This document shows positions 47,947 through 57,958 of a stretch of DNA of 57,964 nucleotides, in pieces (the first letter of the stretch is position 1; each line of letters opens with the position of its first letter). Below the pieces are notes generated by a model. That model was not told where the DNA came from, made no database searches, and saw nothing but the letters and a program-made list of their open reading frames with translations. Source of the stretch: an uncultured Prevotella sp. (lineage in GTDB: Bacteria; Bacteroidota; Bacteroidia; Bacteroidales; Bacteroidaceae); the NCBI GenBank assembly GCA_947177775.1, contig CAMWVS010000014.1, positions 1 through 57,964 of the forward strand. The letters run 5' to 3'. A program made the translations under genes and the position numbers.

Positions 47947-50160
47947 ATGAAGCGATTCGGAACAATACTCATACTCCTTTCCCTACTATTTGCCAATGGC
48001 GTCAGGGCCGATGGCGTGGACTACAGTAAGATGTCGGCGTTCGTCCGCAGCATAGCAATGCAGCAGAAGCAGGACGGCAGAAAGAATATCAGCATGGCAC
48101 GCGGGCGCAAGCTCTGTGCCTTCGTGCAGCTGACAGGCAATGCCGACTCTACGCTGACAGCATACGGATGTCGGACTTTGGCCTGCTATGACGACATACG
48201 GATTGTGTCAATTCCACTGGAAGCGCTGCGCGGACTGTCGCTCAGCCGCAACGTGACACGCATAGAAACCGGACGCAGCCACACGACGCTGATGGACCGC
48301 TCGCCGGAAACGGTGAATGCGACACCGGTCTATAACGGCGATGGACTGCCGCAGGCATACACCGGACGCGGCGTCGTGATGGGAATAATGGATGTCGGAT
48401 TTGACCTGACACACCCAAATTTCTATGATGCCACGGCAGAGAACTACCGCATACGACGTCTCTGGGACCAGCTCTCAGCCGACACCGTGGGCAGCGGAAT
48501 GTATGTCGGGGCGGAATATATCGGGCGGGACCGGCTGCTGGAGTACGGACACAGTCGTGACGGACTGAAGATGACACACGGCACCCATACGCTGGGCACA
48601 GCCGCCGGAGGCGGATATGACAGCCCCTATCGCGGCATTGCCTACGAAAGCGACATCTGCCTGGTGAGCAATGCGGTCACGGACGACAAGGAGTTCATCG
48701 CTGACGAGGACCTATATAAATATACATACGCCACGGACGCCCTCGGATTTCAATATATCTTCGACTATGCCAAGGAGCAAGGACAGCCCTGCGTGATTTC
48801 GTTCAGCGAAGGCTCGTCACAGGATTTCCGCGGCGACGACAAGCTCTTCTACGAAGTGCTCGACCGCATGACCGGCCCGGGACGCATCATCGTGTCGTCG
48901 GCCGGCAACAACGGACATATCCGGACCTACATCGGCAAACCGGCGGGACAGCCGACAGCCGGGTCGGGACTGATGTCGGCAAACACGGTGAACAACAGGG
49001 TATTCTTCACAGTAAAGGGAAAGGAGGACAGCGAAGTGCGCATCGTGGCGTCAAAATACGGCCGACGGGACACAGTGACCGTACGGTTGGGCGACATCGC
49101 GGCTTGCGAAAACGGCGAACGGACGGACATAGTCATGCTGTGCGATGTGGAGGCAAAGGTAGATATGGTCGCCTATACGTCCTGTTACGACGGGACGGAA
49201 ACAGTCTGCGACTTTTCATGGACTGGATTTCCGACGATGTTTGACAATATGCAGTGCAGCGTCGAACTGGTCGGCGAGGCGGAAGCGGAACTTTTCCTAA
49301 CGACCGGACAGTTTTATGCAATAGAAAACGAAAGCGGCAGGCTAAAAGATGCGCTCTGTACCCACAACATAAATTCACCGTCAAGCGCACCATCCGTGAT
49401 CTGTGTCGGCGCTACATGCCACCGGCTCGAAATCATCAACGACCGCGGCGAGACGCAAAGAGTTTACGACCTCAGTGACGAAGGGGGAAAGTCCGTCTAT
49501 TCGTCCGTCGGACCGACGTATGACGGACGAATCAAACCAGACGTAATGGCACCGGGCATCAATGTCATTTCGTCGTTCAGCCGCTATTGGCTGGAGAAGA
49601 ATCCCGATACGTGGGATGCGGACTTTGTTGTCAGCCATTCTGATTTCGGAGACCGGTCATATCCTTGGGCCGCATGCTCAGGCACGTCAATGGCGTCGCC
49701 CATAGTCGGCGGAGCAGTGGCCTTGTGGCTTGAGGCCTGCCCCACGCTGACACCGCAAGAAGTTCTTGACGTCATAAGCAGGACGTCGAGGCCGCTTGAC
49801 GATACGCCCGTACCGAACAATGAATGGGGATATGGCGAGATTGATGTCCACCGCGGACTGCTGGATGTTCTCGGTCTGAACTCCATCAAAGGTTTTCCGT
49901 CACATCGCCCGCAGGCTGTCCGCATCATTCCGGCGGGTCGGAACAGCCTCCGCGTGTGCTTTGAAACAGCCCCGAACGGTCCGGTCACGCTGCGCGTCTA
50001 CAGCATCAACGGGACACTTGTTACTGAACGCAGGCTGAAAGGAGACAGAGAAGAAGTGGAAGTCAGCCTCCCGATAACGTACGGCACAGTCTATGCCGTA
50101 CAGATCGCAGCAGCCGACAGCCGTTTCTGCGGCTCGGAACTCGTGAGATTAGCAAAGTGA
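47947..50160 (+). CDS. Exported S8-family subtilisin-like serine peptidase
   Basis: 737 residues with signal peptide (MKRFGTILILLSLLFANGVRA). The catalytic triad is visible: D149 in MGIMDVGFDLTHP, H211 in THGTHTLG and S581 in CSGTSMASPIVGG. An N-terminal propeptide-like region and an insert of about 190 residues lie between His and Ser. The last 80 residues form a beta-rich tail (VTLRVYSINGTLVTERRL, ending VRLAK) resembling a type IX secretion sorting domain. It probably acts at the surface or outside. It converges on the MFS gene with only 8 bases between stops. Confidence 0.92.
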   Translation: MKRFGTILILLSLLFANGVRADGVDYSKMSAFVRSIAMQQKQDGRKNISMARGRKLCAFVQLTGNADSTLTAYGCRTLACYDDIRIVSIPLEALRGLSLSRNVTRIETGRSHTTLMDRSPETVNATPVYNGDGLPQAYTGRGVVMGIMDVGFDLTHPNFYDATAENYRIRRLWDQLSADTVGSGMYVGAEYIGRDRLLEYGHSRDGLKMTHGTHTLGTAAGGGYDSPYRGIAYESDICLVSNAVTDDKEFIADEDLYKYTYATDALGFQYIFDYAKEQGQPCVISFSEGSSQDFRGDDKLFYEVLDRMTGPGRIIVSSAGNNGHIRTYIGKPAGQPTAGSGLMSANTVNNRVFFTVKGKEDSEVRIVASKYGRRDTVTVRLGDIAACENGERTDIVMLCDVEAKVDMVAYTSCYDGTETVCDFSWTGFPTMFDNMQCSVELVGEAEAELFLTTGQFYAIENESGRLKDALCTHNINSPSSAPSVICVGATCHRLEIINDRGETQRVYDLSDEGGKSVYSSVGPTYDGRIKPDVMAPGINVISSFSRYWLEKNPDTWDADFVVSHSDFGDRSYPWAACSGTSMASPIVGGAVALWLEACPTLTPQEVLDVISRTSRPLDDTPVPNNEWGYGEIDVHRGLLDVLGLNSIKGFPSHRPQAVRIIPAGRNSLRVCFETAPNGPVTLRVYSINGTLVTERRLKGDREEVEVSLPITYGTVYAVQIAAADSRFCGSELVRLAK

Positions 50161-50168
50161 CAGTTCCT

Positions 50169-51317
50169 TTATTCCGTTCGTTCATATTTCCGGCAAAACA
50201 CCAACAGACATACCAATCCGCATAAAGCGAGAGGCGCACCGAACAAGGCTGGATAACGATAGCCAAGCCCCATCTCGATAGGGAGTCCGCCAAGCAATGC
50301 CCCCACAGCATTGCCAAGATTAAAAGCCATCTGTATGCTTGCACCTCCAAGCATTTCCCCACCCGGAGCATGCTTCAATATAAGGAATTGAAGCGGACTG
50401 CTCACGGAAAAAAGACAACCCGTACATACAACCATTAGTGCAGCCGAAAACCATCCGTATTGTGCAAAAACGAAGGTTAACAATAGTGATACGACCGTAA
50501 CCATAAGTGTGAAACGGGCCACGTGTCCCGGACCATATTGGTCGGACAGACGACCACTTATCAGGTTGCCAACCACCATACCGAAACCGGCGGCAATCAT
50601 GAGCATTGAAATTACATTAGGCGAAAAGCCGCCTTCATTAATCAACTGTGGCGTTACGTAGCTATACCAGCAGAATATGCTGCCGTTGCCCAGCATTGTT
50701 GCTCCAAGGATGAGCCATGGAGCACCGGCACGCAAGAATGAGAACTGACTGCGGAAACCGTTATCCGGCAATGGCTCGACAAAAGGTACCCACTTCCACA
50801 GATAATAAATGACAAGCAAACTACAGAAAATAACAAGCACAAACGGACAGCGCCATGAGATGGCTGAACTGAGAGCTGTGCCCAAAGGAACGCCAAGAAG
50901 ATTGGCCACTGTCATTCCGGCAATCATTATAGACACTGCTCCCGTCTTATGGCCTTCGTCTGCCAGACGCACTGCAACAATGGAGGCAACACCAAAATAG
51001 GCACCGTGGGGCAGTCCGGAGATGAAGCGCGCAATAAGAAGCAGATAATAGTTTTGTGCTATGACCGACAACACAGCACCTGTCAGCATCAGCACGCCAA
51101 GAAAAAGCAAAATGTTCTTAGGCGGATACTTGTGGGCCACGGTGAGCATCGGCGCCCCACAGCACACTCCTATGGCATAGGCCGATATCAACCGGCCCGC
51201 TTCAGGTATGCTAACCCCAAGGCTTGCCGCCACATCGGGCAGTATACCCATCATTACAAATTCGGTGATACCCAGAGCCAATGTGCCCAAGGCAAGAGCA
51301 ATGAGACTTTTTTTCAT
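50169..51317 (-). CDS. MFS transporter, AraJ-like sugar or drug efflux (DHA1) family
   Basis: 382 residues with about 12 membrane segments. The opening LALGTLALGITEFVMMGILP and the motif A-like loop (NLISGRLSDQYGPGHVAR) are typical of AraJ and related exporters. The substrate is not predictable. The gene stands alone; the region 51318-51567 upstream holds no gene and no clear TAnnTTTG box. Confidence 0.88.
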   Translation of the reverse strand: MKKSLIALALGTLALGITEFVMMGILPDVAASLGVSIPEAGRLISAYAIGVCCGAPMLTVAHKYPPKNILLFLGVLMLTGAVLSVIAQNYYLLLIARFISGLPHGAYFGVASIVAVRLADEGHKTGAVSIMIAGMTVANLLGVPLGTALSSAISWRCPFVLVIFCSLLVIYYLWKWVPFVEPLPDNGFRSQFSFLRAGAPWLILGATMLGNGSIFCWYSYVTPQLINEGGFSPNVISMLMIAAGFGMVVGNLISGRLSDQYGPGHVARFTLMVTVVSLLLTFVFAQYGWFSAALMVVCTGCLFSVSSPLQFLILKHAPGGEMLGGASIQMAFNLGNAVGALLGGLPIEMGLGYRYPALFGAPLALCGLVCLLVFCRKYERTE

Positions 51318-51567
51318 CGTTTCGTTTTTGTTATCCTATTTATTCCAAGCCATTTATCCACACTTATTTACAAAGTGAACATTTTCTACTGAATCTGCAT
51401 TCCTGCAGTTCGCCAGGTATTCGGACTGACCCTATTATTTTCGGCTATTAACATAATAATACACACATGGTTTTCGGACTGCCCGATTTTTACTATGAGT
51501 CCCAAAGACACTGCAATTTCATTACTACTTCAGCCGTCCATCTGCCACTGACAATGACTACTATACT

Positions 51568-51602
51568 ACAAAAAGAAAACCCTGCCGCTTATGCGAACAG
51601 GG
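51568..51602 (-). terminator. Terminator downstream of tRNA-Phe
   Basis: Interrupted stem (CCCTG/CAGGG with inner CGC/GCG, 51580-51602), followed on the minus strand by TTTTCTTTTTG. Confidence 0.6.
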
Positions 51603-51618
51603 CTAATGAAAGGAGGAG

Positions 51619-51691
51619 TGGTGCCACCAGGAATCGAACCGGGGACACAAGGATTTTCAGTCCTTTGCTCTACCAACTGAGCTATGGCACC
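51619..51691 (-). tRNA. tRNA-Phe (GAA)
   Basis: 73 nt, acceptor arms GGTGCCA/TGGCACC with discriminator A. D arm with AGCTCAGTTGGTAGAGC, anticodon loop CTGAAAA with anticodon GAA, T arm GGTTCGATTCC. The CCA end is not encoded and must be added. Confidence 0.96.
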
Positions 51692-51930
51692 TCCTTGTTT
51701 TGTTTTGCGGTTGCAAAGGTACGCATTTAAATTTATAATCAAGCATTAATAGACTTTAATTGCTTGTTTGTTTGCGTTTTTTAACAAACGACTTCCTTTT
51801 CGCAACTATTCAGCGTTCATGAACAAGAATTCCACAAGGCTGAAACCACAAAACAGACAATGCATGGAAGACTCTATAGAGAGTATCCCCGATATTCCAC
51901 CGTGGAATAATTGGCCAATCCTCGTTTGTT

Positions 51931-52326
51931 TCAGCGCATCATCCAACGGCCGTTCCGCTCAATCATAGGAACAACGACCTCTTCCCATGTACTGTCGCCG
52001 AAGCATAACATGAGAAAAGCATCTGTCCGTCCGGAAAGCGAATCAACCTTCACGCGAAGCACCTCCACCGCGCAGATCCCGTTGTGTTCACTCTTCTGGA
52101 GTGCCGCAAACTGACGCGCATTGACAACCAACTGCTCACGATATGATTCAGGCAGGCTGTCCGTTCCGGCCGTAGCTGCAACGAATTCATCGTAACGCCC
52201 CGCTATGAGATGGTCGTAACAGGCCTTTGCTGCCTGTCCGGCCAGTTCCTCACGCGACGGTTCCTTCCCGCAGGAAAGTATGAATGCAACAACGGCAACG
52301 AACGATACCGACAATATCTTCATCAT
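51931..52326 (-). CDS. Small lipoprotein, NTF2-like/DUF4878-like, function unknown
   Basis: 131 residues. Lipoprotein signal ([12 protein letters not shown]) with lipidated Cys about residue 19. The rest fits a small cone-shaped (NTF2-like) fold: helices with [13 protein letters not shown], then strands ending [18 protein letters not shown]. Its ATG overlaps the der stop by four bases (ATGA), so it is translated after der. Function is unknown; only the location (membrane-anchored, outside the cytosol) is supported. Confidence 0.75.
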   Translation of the reverse strand: MMKILSVSFVAVVAFILSCGKEPSREELAGQAAKACYDHLIAGRYDEFVAATAGTDSLPESYREQLVVNARQFAALQKSEHNGICAVEVLRVKVDSLSGRTDAFLMLCFGDSTWEEVVVPMIERNGRWMMR

Positions 52327-53636
52327 TTCTGACGTATGAAGATATTGATAGGCGTGCCTGTCAGTTTCCAGTTCTCACGCATTTTGTTTTCAAGGAAACG
52401 TCTGTATGGCTCCTTGACATACTGCGGCAGATTGGCATAGAACACAAAAGATGGTATCTGCGTGTTGGGCAACTGCGTGCAGTATTTGATTTTGATGTAC
52501 TTTCCTTTTATTGATGGCGGCGGATATGCCTCGATAAGCGGAAGCATTACTTCATTGAGTTTGGACGTTCCTATCTTTGCCTTGCGGTTGAGATAGACAT
52601 CCTTGGCAGTCTCAAGCACCCGGAAGATGCGCTGTTTGGTCATGGCCGAGGCGAAGATAATAGGGAAATCCGTGAACGGAGCCATACGCTTGCGGATTGC
52701 CGTCTCAAATGTGTCGATGACTTTCTGCGTCTTATCTTCAACAAGATCCCACTTGTTGACAACAACAACGAGCGACTTGTTATTCTTCTGTATGAGCTGG
52801 AATATGTTCATGTCCTGCGTCTCTATACCTCGCGTGGCGTCTATCATGAGCACACAGACATCACTGTTCTCTATGGCACGTATAGAACGCATCACGCTGT
52901 AGAACTCCAAATCTTCCGTAACCTTGTTCTTCCGACGTATTCCGGCTGTATCAACAAGATAGAAATCAAAACCGAACTTGTCGTATCGTGTATAAATACT
53001 GTCACGTGTCGTTCCGGCAATTTCCGTAACGATATTGCGGTCTTCGCCGATGAAGGCGTTGATGATACTGCTCTTTCCAACGTTGGGGCGTCCTACTATG
53101 GCAAAACGTGGAATACCGTCTTCAATCATTTCACCGTTGTCCGACTTCAGCTTGCTGACCACGAGATCGAGCAAATCGCCGGTTCCGCTGCCTGTGGCCG
53201 CGCTTATGCAGTATGGGTCGCCCAGTCCGAGCGAATAGAATTCGGCCGCATAATACTGCTGGCTATTGTTGTCCGTCTTATTGGCCACCAATATCACGGG
53301 GAGCTTTGAGCGGCGGAGAATCATGGCCACGTCCTCATCCCAGTCCGTCACACCATTGGTCACGTCAACAAGGAACAACACGAGGTCAGCCTCTTCAGTG
53401 GCTATTATGACCTGCTTACGTATTTCCTCCTCAAAAATATCGTCAGAATTGACAACCCATCCGCCGGTATCCACCACGGAAAACTCACGGCCGTTCCACT
53501 CGCACTTGCCGTACTGGCGATCGCGCGTGGTGCCGGCTTCATCGCTGACAATGGCCTGACGTGACTTTGTCAAACGATTGAAAAGTGTCGACTTGCCCAC
53601 GTTGGGCCGTCCTACTATTGCTACTAAATTTGCCAT
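52323..53636 (-). CDS. der: Ribosome biogenesis GTPase Der (EngA)
   Basis: 437 residues with two consecutive G domains ([11 protein letters not shown] at 9-19; [11 protein letters not shown] near 181-191), each with DTGG or DTAG and NKxD motifs, and the C-terminal KH-like domain. It acts in 50S subunit assembly. It is followed by a small lipoprotein gene with a four-base overlap. Era lies 73 bases upstream on the same strand. Confidence 0.97.
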   Translation of the reverse strand: MANLVAIVGRPNVGKSTLFNRLTKSRQAIVSDEAGTTRDRQYGKCEWNGREFSVVDTGGWVVNSDDIFEEEIRKQVIIATEEADLVLFLVDVTNGVTDWDEDVAMILRRSKLPVILVANKTDNNSQQYYAAEFYSLGLGDPYCISAATGSGTGDLLDLVVSKLKSDNGEMIEDGIPRFAIVGRPNVGKSSIINAFIGEDRNIVTEIAGTTRDSIYTRYDKFGFDFYLVDTAGIRRKNKVTEDLEFYSVMRSIRAIENSDVCVLMIDATRGIETQDMNIFQLIQKNNKSLVVVVNKWDLVEDKTQKVIDTFETAIRKRMAPFTDFPIIFASAMTKQRIFRVLETAKDVYLNRKAKIGTSKLNEVMLPLIEAYPPPSIKGKYIKIKYCTQLPNTQIPSFVFYANLPQYVKEPYRRFLENKMRENWKLTGTPINIFIRQK

Positions 53637-53709
53637 ATCATGATTATTTTTTATAAAGAATACCGTCTGTCAGCGGTCAACATTCCGCCGGCAACCGGTG
53701 TTTCCCATG

Positions 53710-54591
53710 TCATTCCGGATTATAGCCGAAGCTGTCCAGTTCTTTCTGTGAACTTCGCCAGTCTTTGTCGACCTTGACGAAAATTTCGAGGTAGATGCTC
53801 TTGCCGAAGAAGCGCTCCAACGCCTTCCGGCTTTCCGTGCTCACACGCTTGAGTGCCACACCCTGATGTCCGATGATGATACCCTTTTGTGAATCACGCT
53901 CAACATATATGACGGCATTTATATGAATATGTCTGTCGTCTTCTTTAAACTGCTCCACTCTCACCTCGACGGAATACGGAATCTCCTTATCATAATAAAG
54001 GAGTATCTTTTCGCGTATGATTTCGCTCACAAAAAAGCGGGCCGGCTTATCCGTCAGCTGGTCTTTATCGAAAAACGGCGGGCTGTCAGGCAGCAAATCC
54101 TTGATGCGGCGCAACAGAAGGTCCACACCAAACTTGTTGAGCGCCGAGATCGGCAGTATCTCGGCTGCCGGCAACAGGCCATGCCACCTGCTGACGATAT
54201 CGCCGAGAGTCTTCTGGTCCGTCTGGTCAATCTTATTGATGAGCAGCAACACGGGAACTTTCATGCGTCCGACCTTGTCAAGAAAGTCACGGTTCTTCTC
54301 CGGGTCCTCAACAACATCGGTCACGTAGAGCAGCACATCGGCGTCCTGCAGGGCCGACTCCGAGAAAGCGAGCATGGACTCCTGCAACTTATAGTTGGGC
54401 TTGAGCACACCGGGGGTATCAGAGAAAACTATCTGCATATCGGGCGTGTTGACGATGCCCATTATGCGGTGACGCGTGGTCTGCGCCTTAAATGTGGCGA
54501 TGGAGATGCGTTCTCCCACGAGCTGATTCATCAGCGTAGACTTACCCACATTGGGATTTCCCACTATGTTTACAAATCCTGCCTTGTGCAT
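53710..54591 (-). CDS. era: GTPase Era
   Basis: 293 residues. G domain with P-loop [11 protein letters not shown] (10-20), DTPGVLKP, NKID (about 137), then the KH domain with GIIIGHQGVALKRVSTESR near the C terminus. Era binds the 3' end of 16S rRNA during 30S maturation. It lies between fabH (upstream, separated by a terminator) and der. Confidence 0.97.
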   Translation of the reverse strand: MHKAGFVNIVGNPNVGKSTLMNQLVGERISIATFKAQTTRHRIMGIVNTPDMQIVFSDTPGVLKPNYKLQESMLAFSESALQDADVLLYVTDVVEDPEKNRDFLDKVGRMKVPVLLLINKIDQTDQKTLGDIVSRWHGLLPAAEILPISALNKFGVDLLLRRIKDLLPDSPPFFDKDQLTDKPARFFVSEIIREKILLYYDKEIPYSVEVRVEQFKEDDRHIHINAVIYVERDSQKGIIIGHQGVALKRVSTESRKALERFFGKSIYLEIFVKVDKDWRSSQKELDSFGYNPE

Positions 54592-54620
54592 ATATATCTG
54601 TTTCTTTGGTTTGTCCAGAC

Positions 54621-54656
54621 AAAAAAACGCACCTTAATCTGAGTTAGGATGCGTTT
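54621..54656 (-). terminator. Terminator of the DUF177-rpmF-fabH operon
   Basis: Stem AAACGCA/TGCGTTT plus inner pairs (54625-54656). On the minus strand seven T follow. It lies 35 bases after the fabH stop. Confidence 0.8.
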
Positions 54657-54690
54657 CTTTGTATATGGATTGGATTTTGTTGTCTGATCG

Positions 54691-55710
54691 TTATTTCACC
54701 GGAGCCGCTGCAGCCGAGCCGTCGTATGCCCACTTATAGTAAGATGCACCATGAACGAATCCGGCACCGAAAGCGGTGAATATCAGATTGTCGCCTTTCT
54801 TCAGTTTGCTTTCGTTATCCCAAAGAGCCAACGGGATGGTAGCAGCACTGGTGTTTCCGTAGTGCTCGATATTGACCATCACGTGGTCCATGGGCAGTTC
54901 AAGACGTTTGGCCACGGCCTCGATAATACGCATGTTTGCCTGATGAGGCACAACGTATGCGATGTTGTCCTTATTAAGATTGTTGCGTTCTGCAATGAGG
55001 GCGCAGTCGTCACTCATGCTCTTCACGGCATAGCGGAACACCGTGCGTCCCTCCTGATAGAGGTAGTGAAGACGATGGTCAACCGTGAAATGGGACGGCG
55101 GACATACCGAGCCTCCGGCCTTCAGATGGAGAAAAGGAAGTCCTTGACCATCCGTACGGAAATGAGAGTCCAACAGACCTACATCTTCCGTCGTGCCTTC
55201 AACCAACACTGCGGCTGCGCCGTCACCGAAGAGCGCACAAGTGCTACGATCCTTATAATCGACAACAGACGACATCTTGTCGGCTCCGATAACGATTATT
55301 TTCTTGTAGCGTCCGCTCTGTATCATCGTAGCGGCGGTATCCAAAGTATAGAGGAATCCACAGCAGGCAGCCCACATATCGAACGCGTAAGCATTCTTCA
55401 GACCGAGTTTGCCAAGAACGATGGACGCCGTTGACGGAAACTTATAGTCCGCCGTTGACGTAGTCACGATGAGAGCATCGATGGAATCCGGGTCAACACC
55501 CGTCTTCCGGAGCAGCTGTTTGGCTGCCTTGCGCGCCATATATGACGTGCCGAGGCCCTCCTCGGTGAGGATGCGGCGCTCCTTGATGCCGACACGCGTC
55601 ATAATCCACTCGTCGTTGGTATCTACCATTCTCGACAATTCCTCATTGTTGAGCACGTAGTCTGGAACGTAACCGCCGACACCGGTGATTATCGCGTTGA
55701 TCTTCTCCAT
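54691..55710 (-). CDS. fabH: 3-oxoacyl-ACP synthase III FabH
   Basis: 339 residues of the thiolase fold. The catalytic Cys is C116 in [12 protein letters not shown], with the His in [11 protein letters not shown] and the Asn in [12 protein letters not shown]. It starts fatty acid synthesis by condensing acetyl-CoA with malonyl-ACP. It begins 2 bases after rpmF and ends the DUF177-rpmF-fabH operon, a conserved bacterial cluster. Confidence 0.97.
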   Translation of the reverse strand: MEKINAIITGVGGYVPDYVLNNEELSRMVDTNDEWIMTRVGIKERRILTEEGLGTSYMARKAAKQLLRKTGVDPDSIDALIVTTSTADYKFPSTASIVLGKLGLKNAYAFDMWAACCGFLYTLDTAATMIQSGRYKKIIVIGADKMSSVVDYKDRSTCALFGDGAAAVLVEGTTEDVGLLDSHFRTDGQGLPFLHLKAGGSVCPPSHFTVDHRLHYLYQEGRTVFRYAVKSMSDDCALIAERNNLNKDNIAYVVPHQANMRIIEAVAKRLELPMDHVMVNIEHYGNTSAATIPLALWDNESKLKKGDNLIFTAFGAGFVHGASYYKWAYDGSAAAAPVK

Positions 55711-55712
55711 CC

Positions 55713-55901
55713 TTATTCTGCTACTTCTTCCTTAACGATAGCGACCTTACCTCTGTAGTAACCGCAGGTGGGGCATACTGTATGATAAACATAGTAAGCG
55801 CCACAGTTAGGGCATACTGCCAGTGTAGGTGCTACAGCCTTGTCATGGGTTCTTCTTTTGAGTGTACGAGTCTTCGACTGTCTTCTTTTAGGATGTGCCA
55901 T
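55713..55901 (-). CDS. rpmF: 50S ribosomal protein L32
   Basis: 62 residues. Basic N terminus ([20 protein letters not shown]) and a zinc ribbon with C30, C33, C43 and C46 (CPNCG and CPTCG). It belongs to the large subunit. It lies between the DUF177 gene (15 bases upstream) and fabH. Confidence 0.97.
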   Translation of the reverse strand: MAHPKRRQSKTRTLKRRTHDKAVAPTLAVCPNCGAYYVYHTVCPTCGYYRGKVAIVKEEVAE

Positions 55902-55916
55902 AATTCTTTTTTGTTT

Positions 55917-56450
55917 TTATTCTTTTAAATCCTTAAGCTTGAGCAGCCCGCTCCATCGCGGGTCTATGTCATGTTCCTCCACCCCATCACTGCTTCGGGC
56001 AGCTGAATACTCTTCGAGCATCTCTATCATCGCACGGTTACATTTTCCAGGTGCATGCACGTGCTTGATGGGTATGTTGAGAACAATGATTTCATATATG
56101 AACCATGCCGTGTCCAGAACGCCGTCGTCCTCGGCCACGGTCACGAGGTCATCATCTTCTGAATATTCCTCGCCGAACTTCACCACCAGCTTATGTCCGG
56201 CGTCGACAGCCTGCGGCATATCGTCCAAACAGCGGTCACACTGGACCATCACTTCACCGGTGATATGAAAGTGCAGTTCGAAGTAGCGCTCTGCCGTCTG
56301 CTGTATCGTCAGCTCCACGTCAGCGTGCCCCCGTCTCACCTCCTCGGCATCCAAGGCCGCAAAGAAAGTGTCATCAAGACTGAGGTTGAGCCTCGTGAGA
56401 CCGTCCTTCAGTCCTTTCAAATCTATCTTAAATGGCTCTAAACTACACAT
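55917..56450 (-). CDS. DUF177 (YceD-like) protein
   Basis: 177 residues from ATG 56450. An upstream TTG (56462) keeps the frame but overlaps the promoter box and is unlikely. It has the DUF177 pattern: a central C-x-R-C-like segment VQCDRCLDDMPQAVD, then acidic stretches and a C-terminal helix. In other bacteria this protein affects 23S rRNA processing or accumulation, and it is normally encoded before rpmF as here. The promoter ends about ten bases before the ATG, so the mRNA may be almost leaderless. Confidence 0.88.
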   Translation of the reverse strand: MCSLEPFKIDLKGLKDGLTRLNLSLDDTFFAALDAEEVRRGHADVELTIQQTAERYFELHFHITGEVMVQCDRCLDDMPQAVDAGHKLVVKFGEEYSEDDDLVTVAEDDGVLDTAWFIYEIIVLNIPIKHVHAPGKCNRAMIEMLEEYSAARSSDGVEEHDIDPRWSGLLKLKDLKE

Positions 56451-56459
56451 TTCGGGGTG

Positions 56460-56491
56460 CAAAGTTACGAATTATTTTTGATATAAGGCAA
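56460..56491 (-). promoter_or_regulatory. Promoter of the DUF177-rpmF-fabH operon
   Basis: On the minus strand TTG (56491-56489), 21 nt, TAACTTTG (56467-56460). The predicted transcript start is within a few bases of the ATG at 56450. Confidence 0.65.
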
Positions 56492-56596
56492 TATGATACC
56501 GTTTTTTTTCAATACAAAGACATAAAGACGATGCAAAGGCGATTCGAACAAGACACATGTTTCTCTTTTAATAGCCGTCATAATCCGCCGACTGCA

Positions 56597-57754
56597 TCAT
56601 CGGAGTTCAATCCTAAAGGTTGTGCCACGGCCCACTTCCGACGATTTAACATATATCCGGCCGTTGTGATATTCCTCCACAATGCGTTTGGCGAGTGAAA
56701 GTCCGAGTCCCCATCCCCGCTTCTTTGTCGTGAAACCGGGTTTGAAAACATTCTTTATGTCCTTGCGGCGGATACCCTTGCCTGTATCGGCCACATCGAC
56801 AATAACCCGCCCGCTGTCTTCCATGAGCGAGAGAACGATGCGCCCATGTCCTTCCATGGCGTCCACAGCATTCTTGCAAAGATTCTCCACAACCCATTCA
56901 AAAAGCGATGCGTTCAAGCTGACACGCACATCATACTCCGGAAACTGCCTTATTATTTCCACCTGCGACGACGTGCGGCGGTCCATATAGTCAATCACAT
57001 GCTCCAACACCTCGTTCATACTCGTCTCCTTAGCCTCAGGCTGCGAACCTATCTTAGAGAACCGCTCCGCAATACGCTCCAGACGCTTGACATCCTTGTC
57101 CATTTCCGGAATCAGCCCGTCGCCAGGATAAGTCTCTTTCAGAATCTCCACCCACGCCATAAGACTTGAAATCGGTGTTCCGAGCTGATGGGCAGTCTCT
57201 TTTGAAAGACCGACCCACACCTTGTTCTGCTCGGCACGCTTGGACGACAGTAACGCAAAAATAGCCACAATAACGAAAACCAGCACAACCCCGAGCTGCA
57301 CATAAGGATATGACGACAACCGCTTCAACATTGTCGATTCGTCATAGCACACAATCTGATAATCCTTCTTTCCGTCACCGATGTCTATACGGATATATTT
57401 CCCCGACTGGTACATCTGCCGTCCGAGAGCCGCCACATACGCCATCGAGTCCTCCATGGTCTCCGCCTCTACACTGATGTTCCTATAGTCCATCACATTG
57501 CCAGTCGGATCAAGCACGATGACCGGGATTGTGTTATTTCCTTGTATTACGTCAAGCACCAAAGTGACATCCGTATTCTCATCCGCATTGTTCAACGCAT
57601 GCAATGCCTGTGCCCAAACTTCCATCTTCGTACGCTCCTCCTCGGAAAGGTCACGCACAAGAGCATGGGATACCAACAAAGATGTCACAGCTATTACCAC
57701 AGCCGCAACAACCAAAACAATCTTGACCTGTCGTATCCTATCAGTCCACTGCAT
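56597..57754 (-). CDS. Membrane sensor histidine kinase
   Basis: 385 residues. Two membrane helices (about 12-34 and 150-168) enclose a periplasmic sensor domain of about 115 residues. Then comes the H box with phospho-acceptor H189 (SKETAHQLGTPISSL), the N box (ENLCKNAVDAM), G1 (DVADTGKGI) and G2 (RGWGLGLSLAKRIV). No receiver or HAMP domain is seen, and no response regulator gene is within the window. The signal is unknown. The promoter lies next to a 9-bp repeat tract (57821-57903). Confidence 0.92.
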   Translation of the reverse strand: MQWTDRIRQVKIVLVVAAVVIAVTSLLVSHALVRDLSEEERTKMEVWAQALHALNNADENTDVTLVLDVIQGNNTIPVIVLDPTGNVMDYRNISVEAETMEDSMAYVAALGRQMYQSGKYIRIDIGDGKKDYQIVCYDESTMLKRLSSYPYVQLGVVLVFVIVAIFALLSSKRAEQNKVWVGLSKETAHQLGTPISSLMAWVEILKETYPGDGLIPEMDKDVKRLERIAERFSKIGSQPEAKETSMNEVLEHVIDYMDRRTSSQVEIIRQFPEYDVRVSLNASLFEWVVENLCKNAVDAMEGHGRIVLSLMEDSGRVIVDVADTGKGIRRKDIKNVFKPGFTTKKRGWGLGLSLAKRIVEEYHNGRIYVKSSEVGRGTTFRIELR

Positions 57755-57806
57755 AACTTCAATAACTATAAAACGCTGATAAACCCTCTATATTGTCCAC
57801 CAAACC

Positions 57807-57814
57807 AAATATAT
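57807..57814 (-). promoter_or_regulatory. Probable -7 box of the sensor kinase gene
   Basis: On the minus strand this reads TATATTTG, 52 bases before the ATG. The -33 region is occupied by the 9-bp repeat tract, so no TTTG is present there. Confidence 0.5.
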
Positions 57815-57820
57815 TAACCT

Positions 57821-57903
57821 CCCATCCTTCCCATTCCTCCCATTCTTCCCATTCCTCCTATCCTTCCCATTCCTCCCATCACTTTCCCATTCCTCCCATC
57901 AAT
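57821..57903. repeat. Imperfect 9-bp tandem repeat (unit TCCCATTCC), about nine copies
   Basis: Units alternate between TCCCATTCC and TCCCATCCT forms, with two units of altered length. On the minus strand the tract is purine-rich (GGAATGGGA) and directly abuts the kinase -7 box. Confidence 0.8.
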
Positions 57904-57916
57904 CCCCACCACCAAC

Positions 57917-57958
57917 AAAAAAAAGTTTCCGGAGTGTCATTGCTGACTCTCCGGAAAC
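57917..57958 (-). terminator. Intrinsic terminator of a minus-strand gene beyond the window
   Basis: Stem 57925-57958 (10 bp, one mismatch, 4 bp, 4-nt loop), followed on the minus strand by eight T. It ends a gene located to the right of the window. Confidence 0.85.
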
